A stretch of 64,000 bases of DNA from Lewinella sp. W8 (GCF_004375085.3 NZ_SNAQ03000014.1:124001-188000), one strand, 5' to 3'. Positions 9,876-19,198 are shown, numbered from the stretch's first letter. The notes: generated by a model from the letters alone, not told the origin. Translations and numbers: made by a program.

Positions 9876-10310
9876 TTACTTCGAAGAGTCTTCTTTCTCC
9901 TTGAGGTAAATTTCAATGACCCCGGCTGCCGCCTGCACGCCGTACATAGCCGTCTCACTGGGGTTTTTCAACACCCGGACCCGGCGAATGTCCCGGGGGT
10001 TCACGGCATTGTAGATGTTTGCGTATTCGTATCCCTGCTTGATGCCGTTGACGACGAACAGGGGTTTTTGCTGACCGTTGAAACTGATGGGACCGCGAAT
10101 TTTGATTTCCGCGTTGGCCCCGTTACCCCGGACGGTTACCCCGGATACCCTTTCGAGGAAATCGGTCAGATCTACCGGATTGGTAACCGATTCGGACGTT
10201 ACCTCGTTTTCGTTGAAGTTGTCGCCGGCCACCGTTCCCGTGCGGGTACCCGCACAGGCCAGGGTGAGCATGAGCAGCAATACGTAGCCGCCAAATAGTG
10301 ATTTTTTCAT
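9876..10310 (-). CDS. TonB-receptor plug-domain lipoprotein (no barrel), copy 1
   Basis: 144 residues. The lipoprotein signal MKKSLFGGYVLLLMLTLAC ends in lipobox LTLAC (Cys19). The rest is a stand-alone plug domain of the SusC/TonB-receptor kind: VDLTDFLERVSGVTVRGNG, an IKIRGPISFNGQQKPLFVVN strand pair, NPRDIRRVRVLKNPSETAMYG and GVIEIYLK at the end. No outer-membrane barrel follows, so it cannot be a channel by itself. It may sit under the outer membrane or on the surface, or interact with a TonB system; this is inference. It is the downstream member of a tandem pair, two bases after its paralogue. Confidence 0.85.
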   Translation of the reverse strand: MKKSLFGGYVLLLMLTLACAGTRTGTVAGDNFNENEVTSESVTNPVDLTDFLERVSGVTVRGNGANAEIKIRGPISFNGQQKPLFVVNGIKQGYEYANIYNAVNPRDIRRVRVLKNPSETAMYGVQAAAGVIEIYLKEKEDSSK

Positions 10311-10312
10311 AG

Positions 10313-10741
10313 TTACTTTTTCTTTAGGTAAATTTCAATAACGCCATTCCCTCCCCGGATTCCATACTCGTTGGTTTCGCTGGCGGTTCTCAGAACCTTG
10401 ACTTTATCAATTTCATTGATGTCGACGGTCGAATAAACCTGCGCGAAACTATTTCCGAGAATGGTACCGTTCACTACAAAAAGTGGGGTGGTATCCCCCT
10501 GAAAACTAATACTGCCGCGGATTCGGATCACGGCCGAGGGGCCAGAGCCTCTGACCATCACGCCCGGCACTTGCCGAAAGTAGGAGGTCAGGTCAAGACT
10601 GGCGTCTCTGTCCCCCACCTTGACGGTATTGGTTTCATTATCCCGCTCCATTTTCATTCCGTCATCCATGGAGGTTGATTTCGTAGTGGAACACGCGGGG
10701 AGCAATAAAAGCGATAGTATGAAGAGCAGACAGAAACGCAT
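10313..10741 (-). CDS. TonB-receptor plug-domain lipoprotein (no barrel), copy 2
   Basis: The ATG at 10741 gives the lipoprotein signal MRFCLLFILSLLLLPAC (lipobox LPAC, Cys17); the longer frame to 10897 overlaps the thrS promoter and is rejected. The 142 residues align along their whole length with the next gene: DLTSYFRQVPGVMVRGSG, IRIRGSISFQGDTTPLFVVN, INEIDKVKVLRTASETNEYG and GVIEIYLKKK. Only two bases separate the genes, so they form an operon born from tandem duplication. It is divergent from thrS, with 145 bases between the starts. Confidence 0.83.
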   Translation of the reverse strand: MRFCLLFILSLLLLPACSTTKSTSMDDGMKMERDNETNTVKVGDRDASLDLTSYFRQVPGVMVRGSGPSAVIRIRGSISFQGDTTPLFVVNGTILGNSFAQVYSTVDINEIDKVKVLRTASETNEYGIRGGNGVIEIYLKKK

Positions 10742-10810
10742 GATCAAAGTTTTCAGTGGTTTAACCCGTGAGGTTGCTTTTCGTGGTATCACGAAATAAT
10801 TCAAAGCACT

Positions 10811-10848
10811 TAAAGATACGGTTAATCCTTCACTACCTTTGCCCCCCG
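10811..10848 (+). promoter_or_regulatory. probable promoter of thrS (Bacteroidota type)
   Basis: TACCTTTG at 10834-10841 matches the Bacteroidota -7 consensus TAnnTTTG exactly. A weak TT-containing -33 region lies about 20 bases upstream. Transcription would begin near 10848, leaving a leader of roughly 39 bases before the thrS ATG at 10887. Confidence 0.5.
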
Positions 10849-10886
10849 TAACCGCCTTCGTTCGTAGGAAGGCAAACAAATGACAA

Positions 10887-12809
10887 ATGATAAACATAAC
10901 TTTCCCCGACGGTAATGTCCGTCAGTACGAAGCCGGCGCTTCCGCGCTCGAAATTGCCAAAAGCATTAGCGAGGGTCTGGCCCGCAACGTACTTTCCGCC
11001 CGCGTAAACGGCGAAGTCATCGACGCCGATCGCCCCATCCACGAAGACGCTAAAATTGAGCTACTGACCTGGCGTGACCAGGGCGGCAAAGAAACCTTCT
11101 GGCACTCCACCGCCCACCTGATGGCCGAAGCCCTGGAGGCCCTGTACCCCGGCATTAAGCTGGGTATCGGTCCTGCCGTGGAAAATGGATTCTACTACGA
11201 CGTGGACCCCGGTGAAGGGCGCAGCATCAGTTCCGACGATCTTCCGCAGATTGAAGCGAAGATGCTGGAACTGGCCCGACAAAAAAATGAATACGTCCGT
11301 AAGGAAGTCAGCAAGGCCGACGCCATTGCCTACTTTACCGAGAAGGATGATGAATACAAATTAGAGCTCCTCGAGGGGCTCGACGACGGCACCATCACCT
11401 TTTACACGCAGGGGAACTTCACGGATCTTTGCCGTGGGCCCCACATTGCCAATACCGGCAGCATCAAGGCCATCAAACTGATGAAGGTGGCCGGTGCTTA
11501 CTGGCGCGGAGACGAAACCCGTAAGCAGCTTACGCGGATTTACGGCATCTCCTTCCCCAAGGCCAAAGAGCTCAAGGAATACCTGGAACTACTCGAAGAA
11601 GCCAAGAAGCGCGACCACCGCAAGCTGGGCCAGGAACTGGAGTTGTTCATGTTCAGCGAGAAAGTAGGTGCGGGTCTTCCCATGTGGCTCCCCAAGGGGA
11701 CTCAATTGCGGGAAAGGCTGGTCAATTACCTGCGTGAGCGGCAGGAGAATGCCGGTTATCTGCAGGTCACCACGCCCCACATCGGGAAGAAGGAACTGTA
11801 CCAGACCAGCGGTCACTGGGACAAGTACGGGGAAGACAGCTTCCAGCCCATCAAGACGCCAAAGGAGGGAGAAGAATTCCTGCTGAAGCCCATGAACTGC
11901 CCGCACCACTGCGAGATGTTCAAGTTTCGCCCCCGCAGCTACCGTGACCTCCCGCTTCGCCTCGCCGAATTCGGCACGGTGTACCGCTACGAGCAATCCG
12001 GAGAACTTCACGGACTCAGTCGGGTGCGTGGATTCACTCAGGACGACGCCCATATCTTCTGTACGCCCGAACAGGTGAAGGGGGAATTCCTCAAGGTGGT
12101 AGACATCGTGCAGGAGGTTCTCAGCATGATTGGTTTCGACGACGTAACGGCCCAGATTTCTCTCCGCGACCCGGAGAAGCCCGAGAAGTACATCGGCTCG
12201 GAAGAAAACTGGGTGACCGCCGAACAGGCCATCATTGATGCCTGCGCCGAAATCGACATGCAGACGGTCACCGAATACGGAGAGGCTGCCTTCTACGGCC
12301 CCAAGCTTGACTTCATGGTCCGGGATGCCCTCGGTCGTCAGTGGCAGTTGGGTACCGTACAGGTGGACTACAACCTCCCCGAGCGGTTCCAGCTGGAGTA
12401 CACCGGCCCGGATAACGAACCCCACCGTCCGGTGATGATTCACCGTGCGCCCTTCGGCTCGCTGGAGCGGTTCACTTCCATCCTGATTGAGCATACCGGC
12501 GGTAAATTCCCGCTCTGGCTGACGCCCGAGCAGTTTGCCATCCTGCCAATCAGCGAGAAATTCAACGACTACTGCCACGATCTGGAGAAGAAGCTCGCGG
12601 CCCACGACATCCGTGGCCTCGTGGACGTACGCAACGAAACCATCGGCCGGAAGATCCGGGATACGGAACTGAAACGGATTCCCTTCATGCTCATCGTCGG
12701 CGAGAAGGAAGTCGAGGCTAACGCCGTTGCCGTGCGCGTGCAGGGCGAGGGAGATAAGGGTACGATGTCCATCGATGAGTTTGTCGCCTTTTTCCAGGAA
12801 CAACTCTAG
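10887..12809 (+). CDS. thrS: threonyl-tRNA synthetase
   Basis: 640 residues, the full length of bacterial ThrRS, which charges tRNA-Thr with threonine. Domains in order: TGS (1-62), the editing domain with the zinc-like HSTAH motif (H73, H77), then the class II core with [11 protein letters not shown] (motif 2 region and zinc cysteine), [26 protein letters not shown], and motif 3 [18 protein letters not shown], followed by the C-terminal anticodon-binding domain beginning [16 protein letters not shown]. The gene is followed at once by a strong terminator; infC-rpmI-rplT, which often follow thrS in Bacteroidota, are not here. Confidence 0.97.
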   Translation: MINITFPDGNVRQYEAGASALEIAKSISEGLARNVLSARVNGEVIDADRPIHEDAKIELLTWRDQGGKETFWHSTAHLMAEALEALYPGIKLGIGPAVENGFYYDVDPGEGRSISSDDLPQIEAKMLELARQKNEYVRKEVSKADAIAYFTEKDDEYKLELLEGLDDGTITFYTQGNFTDLCRGPHIANTGSIKAIKLMKVAGAYWRGDETRKQLTRIYGISFPKAKELKEYLELLEEAKKRDHRKLGQELELFMFSEKVGAGLPMWLPKGTQLRERLVNYLRERQENAGYLQVTTPHIGKKELYQTSGHWDKYGEDSFQPIKTPKEGEEFLLKPMNCPHHCEMFKFRPRSYRDLPLRLAEFGTVYRYEQSGELHGLSRVRGFTQDDAHIFCTPEQVKGEFLKVVDIVQEVLSMIGFDDVTAQISLRDPEKPEKYIGSEENWVTAEQAIIDACAEIDMQTVTEYGEAAFYGPKLDFMVRDALGRQWQLGTVQVDYNLPERFQLEYTGPDNEPHRPVMIHRAPFGSLERFTSILIEHTGGKFPLWLTPEQFAILPISEKFNDYCHDLEKKLAAHDIRGLVDVRNETIGRKIRDTELKRIPFMLIVGEKEVEANAVAVRVQGEGDKGTMSIDEFVAFFQEQL

Positions 12810-12830
12810 TGGTTTGCCCGCAAAACGAAG

Positions 12831-12867
12831 AAGCCCCGCCGATCGGTTGATCGGCGGGGCTTTTTTC
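12831..12867 (+). terminator. intrinsic terminator of thrS
   Basis: AAGCCCCGCCGATC (12831-12844), loop GGTT, then GATCGGCGGGGCTT (12849-12862), a perfect 14-bp stem that runs into a T-tract (TTTTTT). It lies between the convergent thrS and topoisomerase IV A genes. Confidence 0.92.
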
Positions 12868-12886
12868 GTTACCCGAATCCTCGGCT

Positions 12887-15559
12887 TTAAAAATCCAGCT
12901 CGATCGTATCCCCGGGCTTCAGCTTATCGTCGTCAGTTGTTGCCGCATCTGATGACGCTTCGTTGGCGGCCTTAGGAGGCGGTTTGGCTGCTCCTTTCTC
13001 CTGCTTGGGCGCAGGGGGCGTGTAGGGTTCATTCAATTCCTTCACCCCGATCAGTTTGCCGTCATAGAGCTTATTCCCCAGCGACTTCCAGCCCTTAACG
13101 TCGATGAAGTCGGCCAGGGCCACCGTTTTGGTTTTCTTCTCCCGCTTTACCCGGAAGGCGATCTCTACTTCCGGAGTCGGGTGCACCGTAGCGAAGTAGA
13201 GCTTCGTTTGCCGGTCTTCGGTCAGGTACTGGAAGCGTTGGCCCGGAGAACTGGTTTCGATCTCGAAGCGCTTCACCAGGGTGTATTTGCGCTCCCCTTC
13301 GTAATAGATGGCCGAAACGACCATCCCCTCCGCATACTTACCAATGAAGAAGATATCGTTGGGTTCGTACTTCCGGGTCAGGTCGAGCTCTTCCCGCTCG
13401 TAGGAGCCGTCCTTGTAGAGGACCAGCACCAGATCGCCGGTGTCAAAGCCGCCCAGCAGGAGGCCCCGTTCTTCGGTGTTCAGTCGTCCACTCACTTCGT
13501 CCATCCAGACCTTCAGCGCACCCAGGGTGGATTTTCCAGCCTCCTTCAGGCTTACCTTCCGCACCGGGTAGCGGGTAACAATGTTACCGGCGGAACCCCG
13601 TCCCTTGATGGCCAGTTCCGCAAAATCAAAATCGAAGGCCTTCGTCCGGGCCTTGCAGGCCGGACTCAGCTGCAGGTGCACAATCTCCGCTTCGCCGTTG
13701 GGGTTGGCACTGAAGTACAGCACCTTCGAGCCCTTGGCGCCCTTGGTCAGGTCGTACTCCCGGTCGCGGGTGATGGCCGTCACGTTGAAACGCTTGCCCA
13801 TGGCCCGACCGGTTTTCCCGTCCAGGTAGATCAGGTTGTAGGTCGTGCGGTCGTCTCCCTTTTGCCAGACGCCAACGTGCAGGATATTTTTTCCCACGAA
13901 GGTCTTGTCGGAGATGCGGGTAACGACCATTTTGCCGTCACGGCGAATGACGATCACGTCGTCCAGATCCGAGCAGTCCGTTACGAACTCTTCCTTCTTC
14001 AGACCGTAGCCCACGAAACCTTCCTTGCGGTCCACGTAGAGCTTGGCATTGTTGGCCGCCACCGCCGCCACGGCTACTTTCTCGAAGCTTCCGAGCTTGG
14101 TTTTCCGCTCCCGTCCCTTACCGTATTTATCCAGCAACATCTGGAACCAGGCAATGGCGTAATCCGTCAGGTTCGCCAGGTGGTGTTTCACCTCTTTGAG
14201 TTCTTCTTCCAGGGCGGCGATGCGTTCGTCGGCCTTAAAGCTGTTGTACTTGGAAATCCGCTTGATACGGATTTCCGTCAGGCGCACAATGTCTTCTTCG
14301 GTGATGGCCCGCAGCAGCGGCAGGCGGGTGTCTCCCTTAGCGGCTTTGTCTTCGGGTTCCCGCACGTATTTCTTCAGTCCGGCCCGGATGATCTCCAGCA
14401 CCTGTTCGAAGTTTTCGGCTTCCTCGATGTCGCGGTAGATCCGTTCCTGAATGAAGATTTTTTCGAGGCTGGCAAAGTGCAGCTTTTCTTCCAGCTCCTT
14501 CTGCTTGATGAGCAGTTCCTGCCGAAGTAGCTCTTTGGTCTGAAGGGTGTTGTGCTCCAGAATATCCAGGACGGAAACGAAGTGGGGTTTATCGCCGCTG
14601 ATGATCACGCAGGCGTTGGGAGAAATGGACTGTTCGCAGTTTGTGAAGGCGTACAGCGCATCAATGGTCACGTCAGGGCTTATCCCACTGGCCAGCTCCA
14701 CCAGAATTTCTACTTCCGCGGCGGTATTGTCCGTTACCCGCTTGATCTTGATCTTCCCCTTATCGTTGGCCTTCAGAATACTGTCGATGAGCGACTGCGT
14801 CGTCATGCCGTAGGGAAGCTCCTTGATGGCGATGAACTTACTGTCAATCTTTTCGATCGTGGCCCTCACCTTGATCTTCCCGCCGCGCTTGCCCCACTGG
14901 TAATCGCTAACGTCTACCGTACCACCGGTCGGAAAATCCGGATAGAGTTTCGGTTTTTTGCCCTGCAGCACCTTGATGCTTTCCTTACACAACTCGATAA
15001 AGTTGTGGGGCATAATCTTGGTGCTCAGTCCCACGGCGATCCCCTCCGCTCCCTGGGCCAGCAGCAGCGGGAACTTGACCGGAAGATTGATGGGTTCCTT
15101 TTTCCGACCGTCGTAGCTGACCTGCCAGTCGGTCGTCTGGGGGTTGAAAACCACTTCGGTGGCGAACTTGGTCAGGCGGGCCTCGATGTACCGACTGGCC
15201 GCCGCGGAGTCACCGGTAAGGGTATTCCCCCAGTTTCCCTGGGGGTCGATCAGGAGGTCCTTCTGCCCCATGTTCACCAAGGCATCGCCGATGGCCGCAT
15301 CCCCGTGGGGGTGATACTGCATCGTCTGCCCGATGACGTTGGCGACCTTATGGTAGCGGCCATCGTGCATCTCGTTCAGGGCGTGAAGAATCCGACGCTG
15401 CACCGGCTTCAGGCCGTCCTCAATCGTGGGGACCGCCCGCTCCAGGATCACGTAGGAGGCATAGTCGAGAAAATAATCCTCATACATTCCCTTCAGGGTC
15501 GTAATCTGGTCATCATCGGAGGCGTGTTCCCCGGGCGGGGTGTTGGCCTGGTCACTCAT
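12887..15559 (-). CDS. parC: DNA topoisomerase IV subunit A (gyrase A-like)
   Basis: The ATG at 15559 (MSDQANTPPG) is preferred over one 33 bases upstream. The subunit breaks and rejoins DNA to separate linked chromosomes, with ParE as partner. Motifs are GLKPVQRRILHAL (50-62), YHPHGDAAIGDALV (82-95) and the breakage-reunion site GDSAAASRYIEARLT with catalytic Tyr124. At about 890 residues it is the Bacteroidota type, with a degenerate C-terminal beta-pinwheel and a Lys/Pro/Ala-rich tail ending GDTIELDF. The GyrA box is not evident, which favours ParC over GyrA; the partner subunit is not in the window. Confidence 0.9.
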   Translation of the reverse strand: MSDQANTPPGEHASDDDQITTLKGMYEDYFLDYASYVILERAVPTIEDGLKPVQRRILHALNEMHDGRYHKVANVIGQTMQYHPHGDAAIGDALVNMGQKDLLIDPQGNWGNTLTGDSAAASRYIEARLTKFATEVVFNPQTTDWQVSYDGRKKEPINLPVKFPLLLAQGAEGIAVGLSTKIMPHNFIELCKESIKVLQGKKPKLYPDFPTGGTVDVSDYQWGKRGGKIKVRATIEKIDSKFIAIKELPYGMTTQSLIDSILKANDKGKIKIKRVTDNTAAEVEILVELASGISPDVTIDALYAFTNCEQSISPNACVIISGDKPHFVSVLDILEHNTLQTKELLRQELLIKQKELEEKLHFASLEKIFIQERIYRDIEEAENFEQVLEIIRAGLKKYVREPEDKAAKGDTRLPLLRAITEEDIVRLTEIRIKRISKYNSFKADERIAALEEELKEVKHHLANLTDYAIAWFQMLLDKYGKGRERKTKLGSFEKVAVAAVAANNAKLYVDRKEGFVGYGLKKEEFVTDCSDLDDVIVIRRDGKMVVTRISDKTFVGKNILHVGVWQKGDDRTTYNLIYLDGKTGRAMGKRFNVTAITRDREYDLTKGAKGSKVLYFSANPNGEAEIVHLQLSPACKARTKAFDFDFAELAIKGRGSAGNIVTRYPVRKVSLKEAGKSTLGALKVWMDEVSGRLNTEERGLLLGGFDTGDLVLVLYKDGSYEREELDLTRKYEPNDIFFIGKYAEGMVVSAIYYEGERKYTLVKRFEIETSSPGQRFQYLTEDRQTKLYFATVHPTPEVEIAFRVKREKKTKTVALADFIDVKGWKSLGNKLYDGKLIGVKELNEPYTPPAPKQEKGAAKPPPKAANEASSDAATTDDDKLKPGDTIELDF

Positions 15560-15990
15560 ACGGTTATCGTTTTGCCATGCTTGGCGACTCAATCAGTTTG
15601 GGCGAAAAATATAGCACAATCTCCGCTTTTGCTTTGCTCGTCGAGGTCGTCGAATCAAATTGATTGCGACGGGGCGCAGGTGCAATGTACCCAAATCCTC
15701 GTGCTTATCCGGAAGGCAAAGGTAGCACGCAGCGCCATGTTCTTCTCCCAGCTTTTCAGCCCGGCGAAGATACAAAGCACCCAACAATTAACAAAATGTT
15801 TTAAATTCTTACGGAGGCAACAATCCGGGCCGGTGTCGCCTCCGTTAGAATCGCCTTTATTCCGCTCCGACGCCGTGCAACGAGAGCGGGTTTGAATCCG
15901 CTATCTGCCAAATTGATTACCTCCGATGACCGTCGGGAATGGGGTTTGGTGCCGGAGTAAACACCGGGGGTAAAACCTTATTTTCGGCCC
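15560..15990. other. divergent intergenic region with one hairpin and one repeat word
   Basis: No gene is seen here. It contains GCGACGGGGCGCAGGTGC (15666-15683), a copy of the recurring intergenic word described elsewhere, and a hairpin ACGGAGGC (15811-15818)/GCCTCCGT (15838-15845) with a 19-base loop. AGCGG-GTTTGAAT-CCGCT near 15885 imitates a tRNA T-arm, but the rest of a tRNA is absent. Confidence 0.5.
15666..15683. repeat. intergenic word GGCGACGG-n-GCGCAGGTGCC, copy 1
   Basis: GCGACGGGGCGCAGGTGC; one of five copies of this word in the window (others at 28392, 36489, 42688 and 57133). Confidence 0.55.
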
Positions 15991-16983
15991 ATGGAACACC
16001 TGAACATGCTGGAGGAAGTTACCCGGGAGATCCTTCGCGATCCCGTCGATTATCGGCGGTTGCATCGGGCCATCCAGGGCTTTGACGGACTGATGGCTGC
16101 GACTTCCAGCCTAGATCTTGATGCGGAAGAGAATCGGGACAACCTCCACTTCACCAGCGGTAAGGCCCTGGGCACCACCTGGGCCGCGATGTGCCTGCGG
16201 GAAATCCAGCGTACCCGCCAGTTCGTTCGTGGCCTGCACCGGGCCGTCCGGGAGTGCCGGCAGCGCCATTCCCGACCGGTTCACCTGCTCTACGTGGGCA
16301 CCGGCCCCTACGCCACACTCCTGCTCCCCCTCACCACGCAGTTTCGCCCGGAAGAGCTCCGGGTCACTTTGATGGAGGTTAATCCCCGAACGATTGATTC
16401 CCTGAATAGGGTGGTTGAGCGGCTGGACCTTGCTCCATACGTAGTTGAGATTATTCAGGATAATGCGGTTACCCATACCCTGCGGGCACCACGGCAGTAC
16501 GACATCTTCCTCAGCGAAACCATGCAGCAGGCCCTGGTCAAGGAACAGCAGGTACCCATCATGCTGAACCTCCTTCCCCAACTCCGCCCCGACACCATCA
16601 TCATTCCCGAAACTATGCGACTCACCCTGGTCTCCGACCGCTGGGAAAAGAGCGGCCAGCCGCATACCCTGGCCCCGCTCCTTGACTTTAACGCGGACTA
16701 CGTCAGCGCCTTCCGCCGGCTCCCGGCAGCAAGCCGGGAGCGGGAGGAGTTTCTTCTCCTCGACCACCATCCGCTGAGTGCCCTGAACCTGGAGGCACCG
16801 GACGCGCTACAGGTCGCTACGGAAATTCAGACCTACGGCCCGAACTGGATCCGACACCAGGAATGTTCCCTGACCCTCCCCTGGCCCCTCGTACCCGTCC
16901 AGCGCATCCCGCCAAACGCAACCCACCTGACCCTGAAGTACCACTGGCGGGACGTCCCGGGTTATCGGGTATTGTTTACGTAA
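15991..16983 (+). CDS. PRMT-like SAM-dependent methyltransferase
   Basis: 330 residues. A helical N-terminal part (1-95) precedes a class I methyltransferase fold: motif I HLLYVGTGPYATLLLP (about 98-112), then VTLMEVNP with the acidic residue that binds the ribose. The segment LSETMQQALVKEQQ (E176 and E185) has the same spacing as the double-E loop of protein arginine methyltransferases (S-E-x-M-x3-L-x2-E), followed by NLLPQLRPDTIIIPETM, like the PRMT L-x-P-x-G-x-I-x-P stretch. The C-terminus has KYHWRDVPG, possibly equivalent to the PRMT T-H-W loop. The substrate could be a protein arginine or a small molecule. It stands alone and is divergent from parC. The methyltransferase call is firm; the PRMT-like assignment is inference. 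Confidence 0.7.
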   Translation: MEHLNMLEEVTREILRDPVDYRRLHRAIQGFDGLMAATSSLDLDAEENRDNLHFTSGKALGTTWAAMCLREIQRTRQFVRGLHRAVRECRQRHSRPVHLLYVGTGPYATLLLPLTTQFRPEELRVTLMEVNPRTIDSLNRVVERLDLAPYVVEIIQDNAVTHTLRAPRQYDIFLSETMQQALVKEQQVPIMLNLLPQLRPDTIIIPETMRLTLVSDRWEKSGQPHTLAPLLDFNADYVSAFRRLPAASREREEFLLLDHHPLSALNLEAPDALQVATEIQTYGPNWIRHQECSLTLPWPLVPVQRIPPNATHLTLKYHWRDVPGYRVLFT

Positions 16984-17111
16984 AATCACTCACCTTCGGT
17001 CAGCGGACGAACTTGTCCACGGAGTTTTGTAGCGTACATCGGATGCCCCCCGAGCAAAGCAGAGGTCATTCAATGTAGGGTGGGCACTTAACGAAGCAAC
17101 TAACTCATGCA

Positions 17112-17166
17112 GTAGCGCCGGATTTATCCGGCGAGATATCCCGTGACCGGCTGAAGACGTCGCTAC
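17112..17166. repeat. GTAGCG/CGCTAC-bounded palindromic element (55 bp)
   Basis: It begins GTAGCG (17112) and ends CGCTAC (17166). Inside is a hairpin CGCCGGAT-TT-ATCCGGCG (17116-17133). The ends match those of the two 491-bp repeats and of the palindromes at 57101 and 57273. It occupies the 224-base gap between the methyltransferase gene and the gene at 17208. Confidence 0.6.
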
Positions 17167-17207
17167 GAAAATCCCTGAACCACGTCGTTGAAGCGCCCGG
17201 AAGCTAA

Positions 17208-17621
17208 TCAATCAAAGGGCAGCAGGTCCGGCTCCAGAAAGGTCACTTTTGCCCTGGCGGAACCGTAAATGTCAAAACCGTAGTGAGCGGCCATTAAATC
17301 CCGGAAGTTGTGCTTGAGGCGGGGAAATTCCGTCATGAATTCCGGGAAGGTGTTCGCGCGGGAGCGGCGCAGGAAGTGGTCCACGGCCTTCGTCGCCGCA
17401 ACGGTCAGGGTGAGGTTGAACTTATCTTCCGCGCCCAGGTGGGCGACGTACTGCCGGATGAGCCGGGGGACGGTCTCCACGGCCCCCGCGCTTCCTGCGG
17501 AACGCAAAACCAACCAGGCGAGCCGCAGGTGCGCCTCGTGGGTAAACAGTGCCGGATCGAGGGTGCAGTTACGAAACTGACGGATAAATTGGTCGTTGGA
17601 GAGGAGGAGGTGCGCTTGCAT
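17208..17621 (-). CDS. small conserved-looking protein, unknown function
   Basis: 137 residues with no signal peptide or membrane helix, predicted all-helical and cytoplasmic. It has a pattern LFTHEAHLRLAWLVL (conserved-looking His pair) near residue 27, then IRQYVAHLGAEDKFNLTLTV, and ends with HYGFDIYGSARAKVTFLEPD. I recall similar small bacterial proteins with an F-x-H-x-x-H-x-R-x-A-W motif, annotated as hypothetical; no function is known to me. It is transcribed leftward, convergent with the methyltransferase gene. Confidence 0.7.
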   Translation of the reverse strand: MQAHLLLSNDQFIRQFRNCTLDPALFTHEAHLRLAWLVLRSAGSAGAVETVPRLIRQYVAHLGAEDKFNLTLTVAATKAVDHFLRRSRANTFPEFMTEFPRLKHNFRDLMAAHYGFDIYGSARAKVTFLEPDLLPFD

Positions 17622-17848
17622 TGGTCGGAGGAATGATCGTCCTCAAGATAAGGGAGAAGCTACGTAGAAAAGTTGCGGCCTTCACCGCTTCCTTGGCCCT
17701 ACCCACAGGCTTTGCATCCCGCCGTCAGGCCCAAAAGAAATACTTCTCGCGGCAAAATCTCCTGCTCTATCCAAGAAACCCATGGCTTCGTCGATTGAAG
17801 CGGGGGAACCCTGAAATCACCAATTACCTTGACGACCTAAACCACCCA

Positions 17849-19198
17849 ATGATGACAAAGAACCTACTCCTACTGCTGTTTTTACTGGTTAGCATTGCCT
17901 CCTTTGGGCAGGTAAGTGAGTCCACCTTCGACGCTACCATGGAAGCCGTTTATGCCCCCAACGGTCCCGGCGGCACGGCCATCATTGTCCAGGACGGCAA
18001 GGTGCTGTACCACAAGGGCTTCGGCAAGGCGAGCCTTGAACTGGACGTGGACATGCAAGCCGGGCACGTTTTCCGCATCGGCTCCATCACCAAGCAGTTC
18101 ACCGCCGCGGCCATCCTGAAGCTGGCCGAAGCGGGAAAGCTGAGTCTGGAGGACCCCATCACCAAATTCATCCCCGACTACCCCACCCACGACCACACCA
18201 TCACCGTCCACCACCTGCTCAACCACACGTCGGGCATTAAATCCTATACGGGGATGGAAAAGTGGGACGCCGAAGCGCGCAAACGGGACTTTACGCCGCT
18301 GGAGTTGGTGGACTACTTCAAAGACGAGCCCATGGATTTCGCCCCCGGCGAAGAATACCGCTACAATAACTCCGGCTACTTCCTCCTGGGGTACATCATC
18401 CAGAAGGCCTCCGGCCAGCCCTACGATGCCTACTTGCGGGAAACCTTTTTTGAGCCCCTCGGCATGAAGCACACCGCCTACGGCCACAACTCACCCATCG
18501 TGGAGGGTCGGGTGGCGGGCTATCAGCCCAGTCCGTTCGGCGGCTACCAAAATGCCGACTACCTGAGCATGACCCAGCCCTACGCGGCCGGCTCCCTGCT
18601 GTCCAACGTCGAGGACCTTTCCACCTGGTACCACGCCGTGGCCGCCGACAAAGTGATCTCCGCCGCTTCACGTCAACTTGCCCACACCCCCACCACCCTG
18701 AATGATGGTGAAGTACAGCAATACGGCTACGGCTGGAGCCTCGGCGAGCAGGAAGGCAGCGCCTTCTGGGGTCACGGTGGCGGCATCAATGGTTTTACGA
18801 CCGCCTCCCGGTACTTCCCGGAAGAGAAGCTCTTCGTCGCCGTTTTTTCCAACTGCAATTGTAACGATCCCGGAGCGGTGGCCAGTAAACTCGCCCTGCA
18901 GGCCCTGGGAAAATACAAGGAGATTAAGGTAATCTCCCTGAGCGATGACTTGCTCGATAAGTACGAGGGGAAATTTGAACTTAATCCAAGCCTGATTCTT
19001 ACCGTGACCAAGAAAGACGGGCAGTTATCCGTCCACGCCACCGGCCAGGGCAGCGTGATGATCGAAGCCTACGAGGAGCACAAATTCTTCAACGAGGCCC
19101 TCAACGCCAAGATTCACTTCAACTTCGCCGACGACGGTTCCGTAGAAAGCCTGACCCTCCTGCAGGGTGGTGAATACGTGTGTAAACGGATCGAATAG
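17849..19198 (+). CDS. serine hydrolase, beta-lactamase class C / PBP4* family
   Basis: The ATG pair at 17849/17852 opens the signal peptide MMTKNLLLLLFLLVSIASFG; upstream in-frame residues look non-coding. The 449-residue protein has the class C/esterase EstB-like triad motifs: S79-I-T-K82 (nucleophile Ser and base Lys), Y172-N-N174 (the Y-x-N motif), and HGGG in WGHGGGINGF. The C-terminal 100 residues form an extra lipocalin-like domain starting near DKYEGKFELNPSL. Family members are DD-peptidases, esterases or beta-lactamases; the sequence does not choose between them. It acts in the periplasm or outside the cell. Confidence 0.88.
   Translation: MMTKNLLLLLFLLVSIASFGQVSESTFDATMEAVYAPNGPGGTAIIVQDGKVLYHKGFGKASLELDVDMQAGHVFRIGSITKQFTAAAILKLAEAGKLSLEDPITKFIPDYPTHDHTITVHHLLNHTSGIKSYTGMEKWDAEARKRDFTPLELVDYFKDEPMDFAPGEEYRYNNSGYFLLGYIIQKASGQPYDAYLRETFFEPLGMKHTAYGHNSPIVEGRVAGYQPSPFGGYQNADYLSMTQPYAAGSLLSNVEDLSTWYHAVAADKVISAASRQLAHTPTTLNDGEVQQYGYGWSLGEQEGSAFWGHGGGINGFTTASRYFPEEKLFVAVFSNCNCNDPGAVASKLALQALGKYKEIKVISLSDDLLDKYEGKFELNPSLILTVTKKDGQLSVHATGQGSVMIEAYEEHKFFNEALNAKIHFNFADDGSVESLTLLQGGEYVCKRIE

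Noticed and set aside
15870..15905. tRNA-like T-arm (AGCGG-GTTTGAAT-CCGCT) followed by TGCCA
   Set aside because: The loop is eight bases, and no matching 5' acceptor strand, D-arm or anticodon arm exists upstream.
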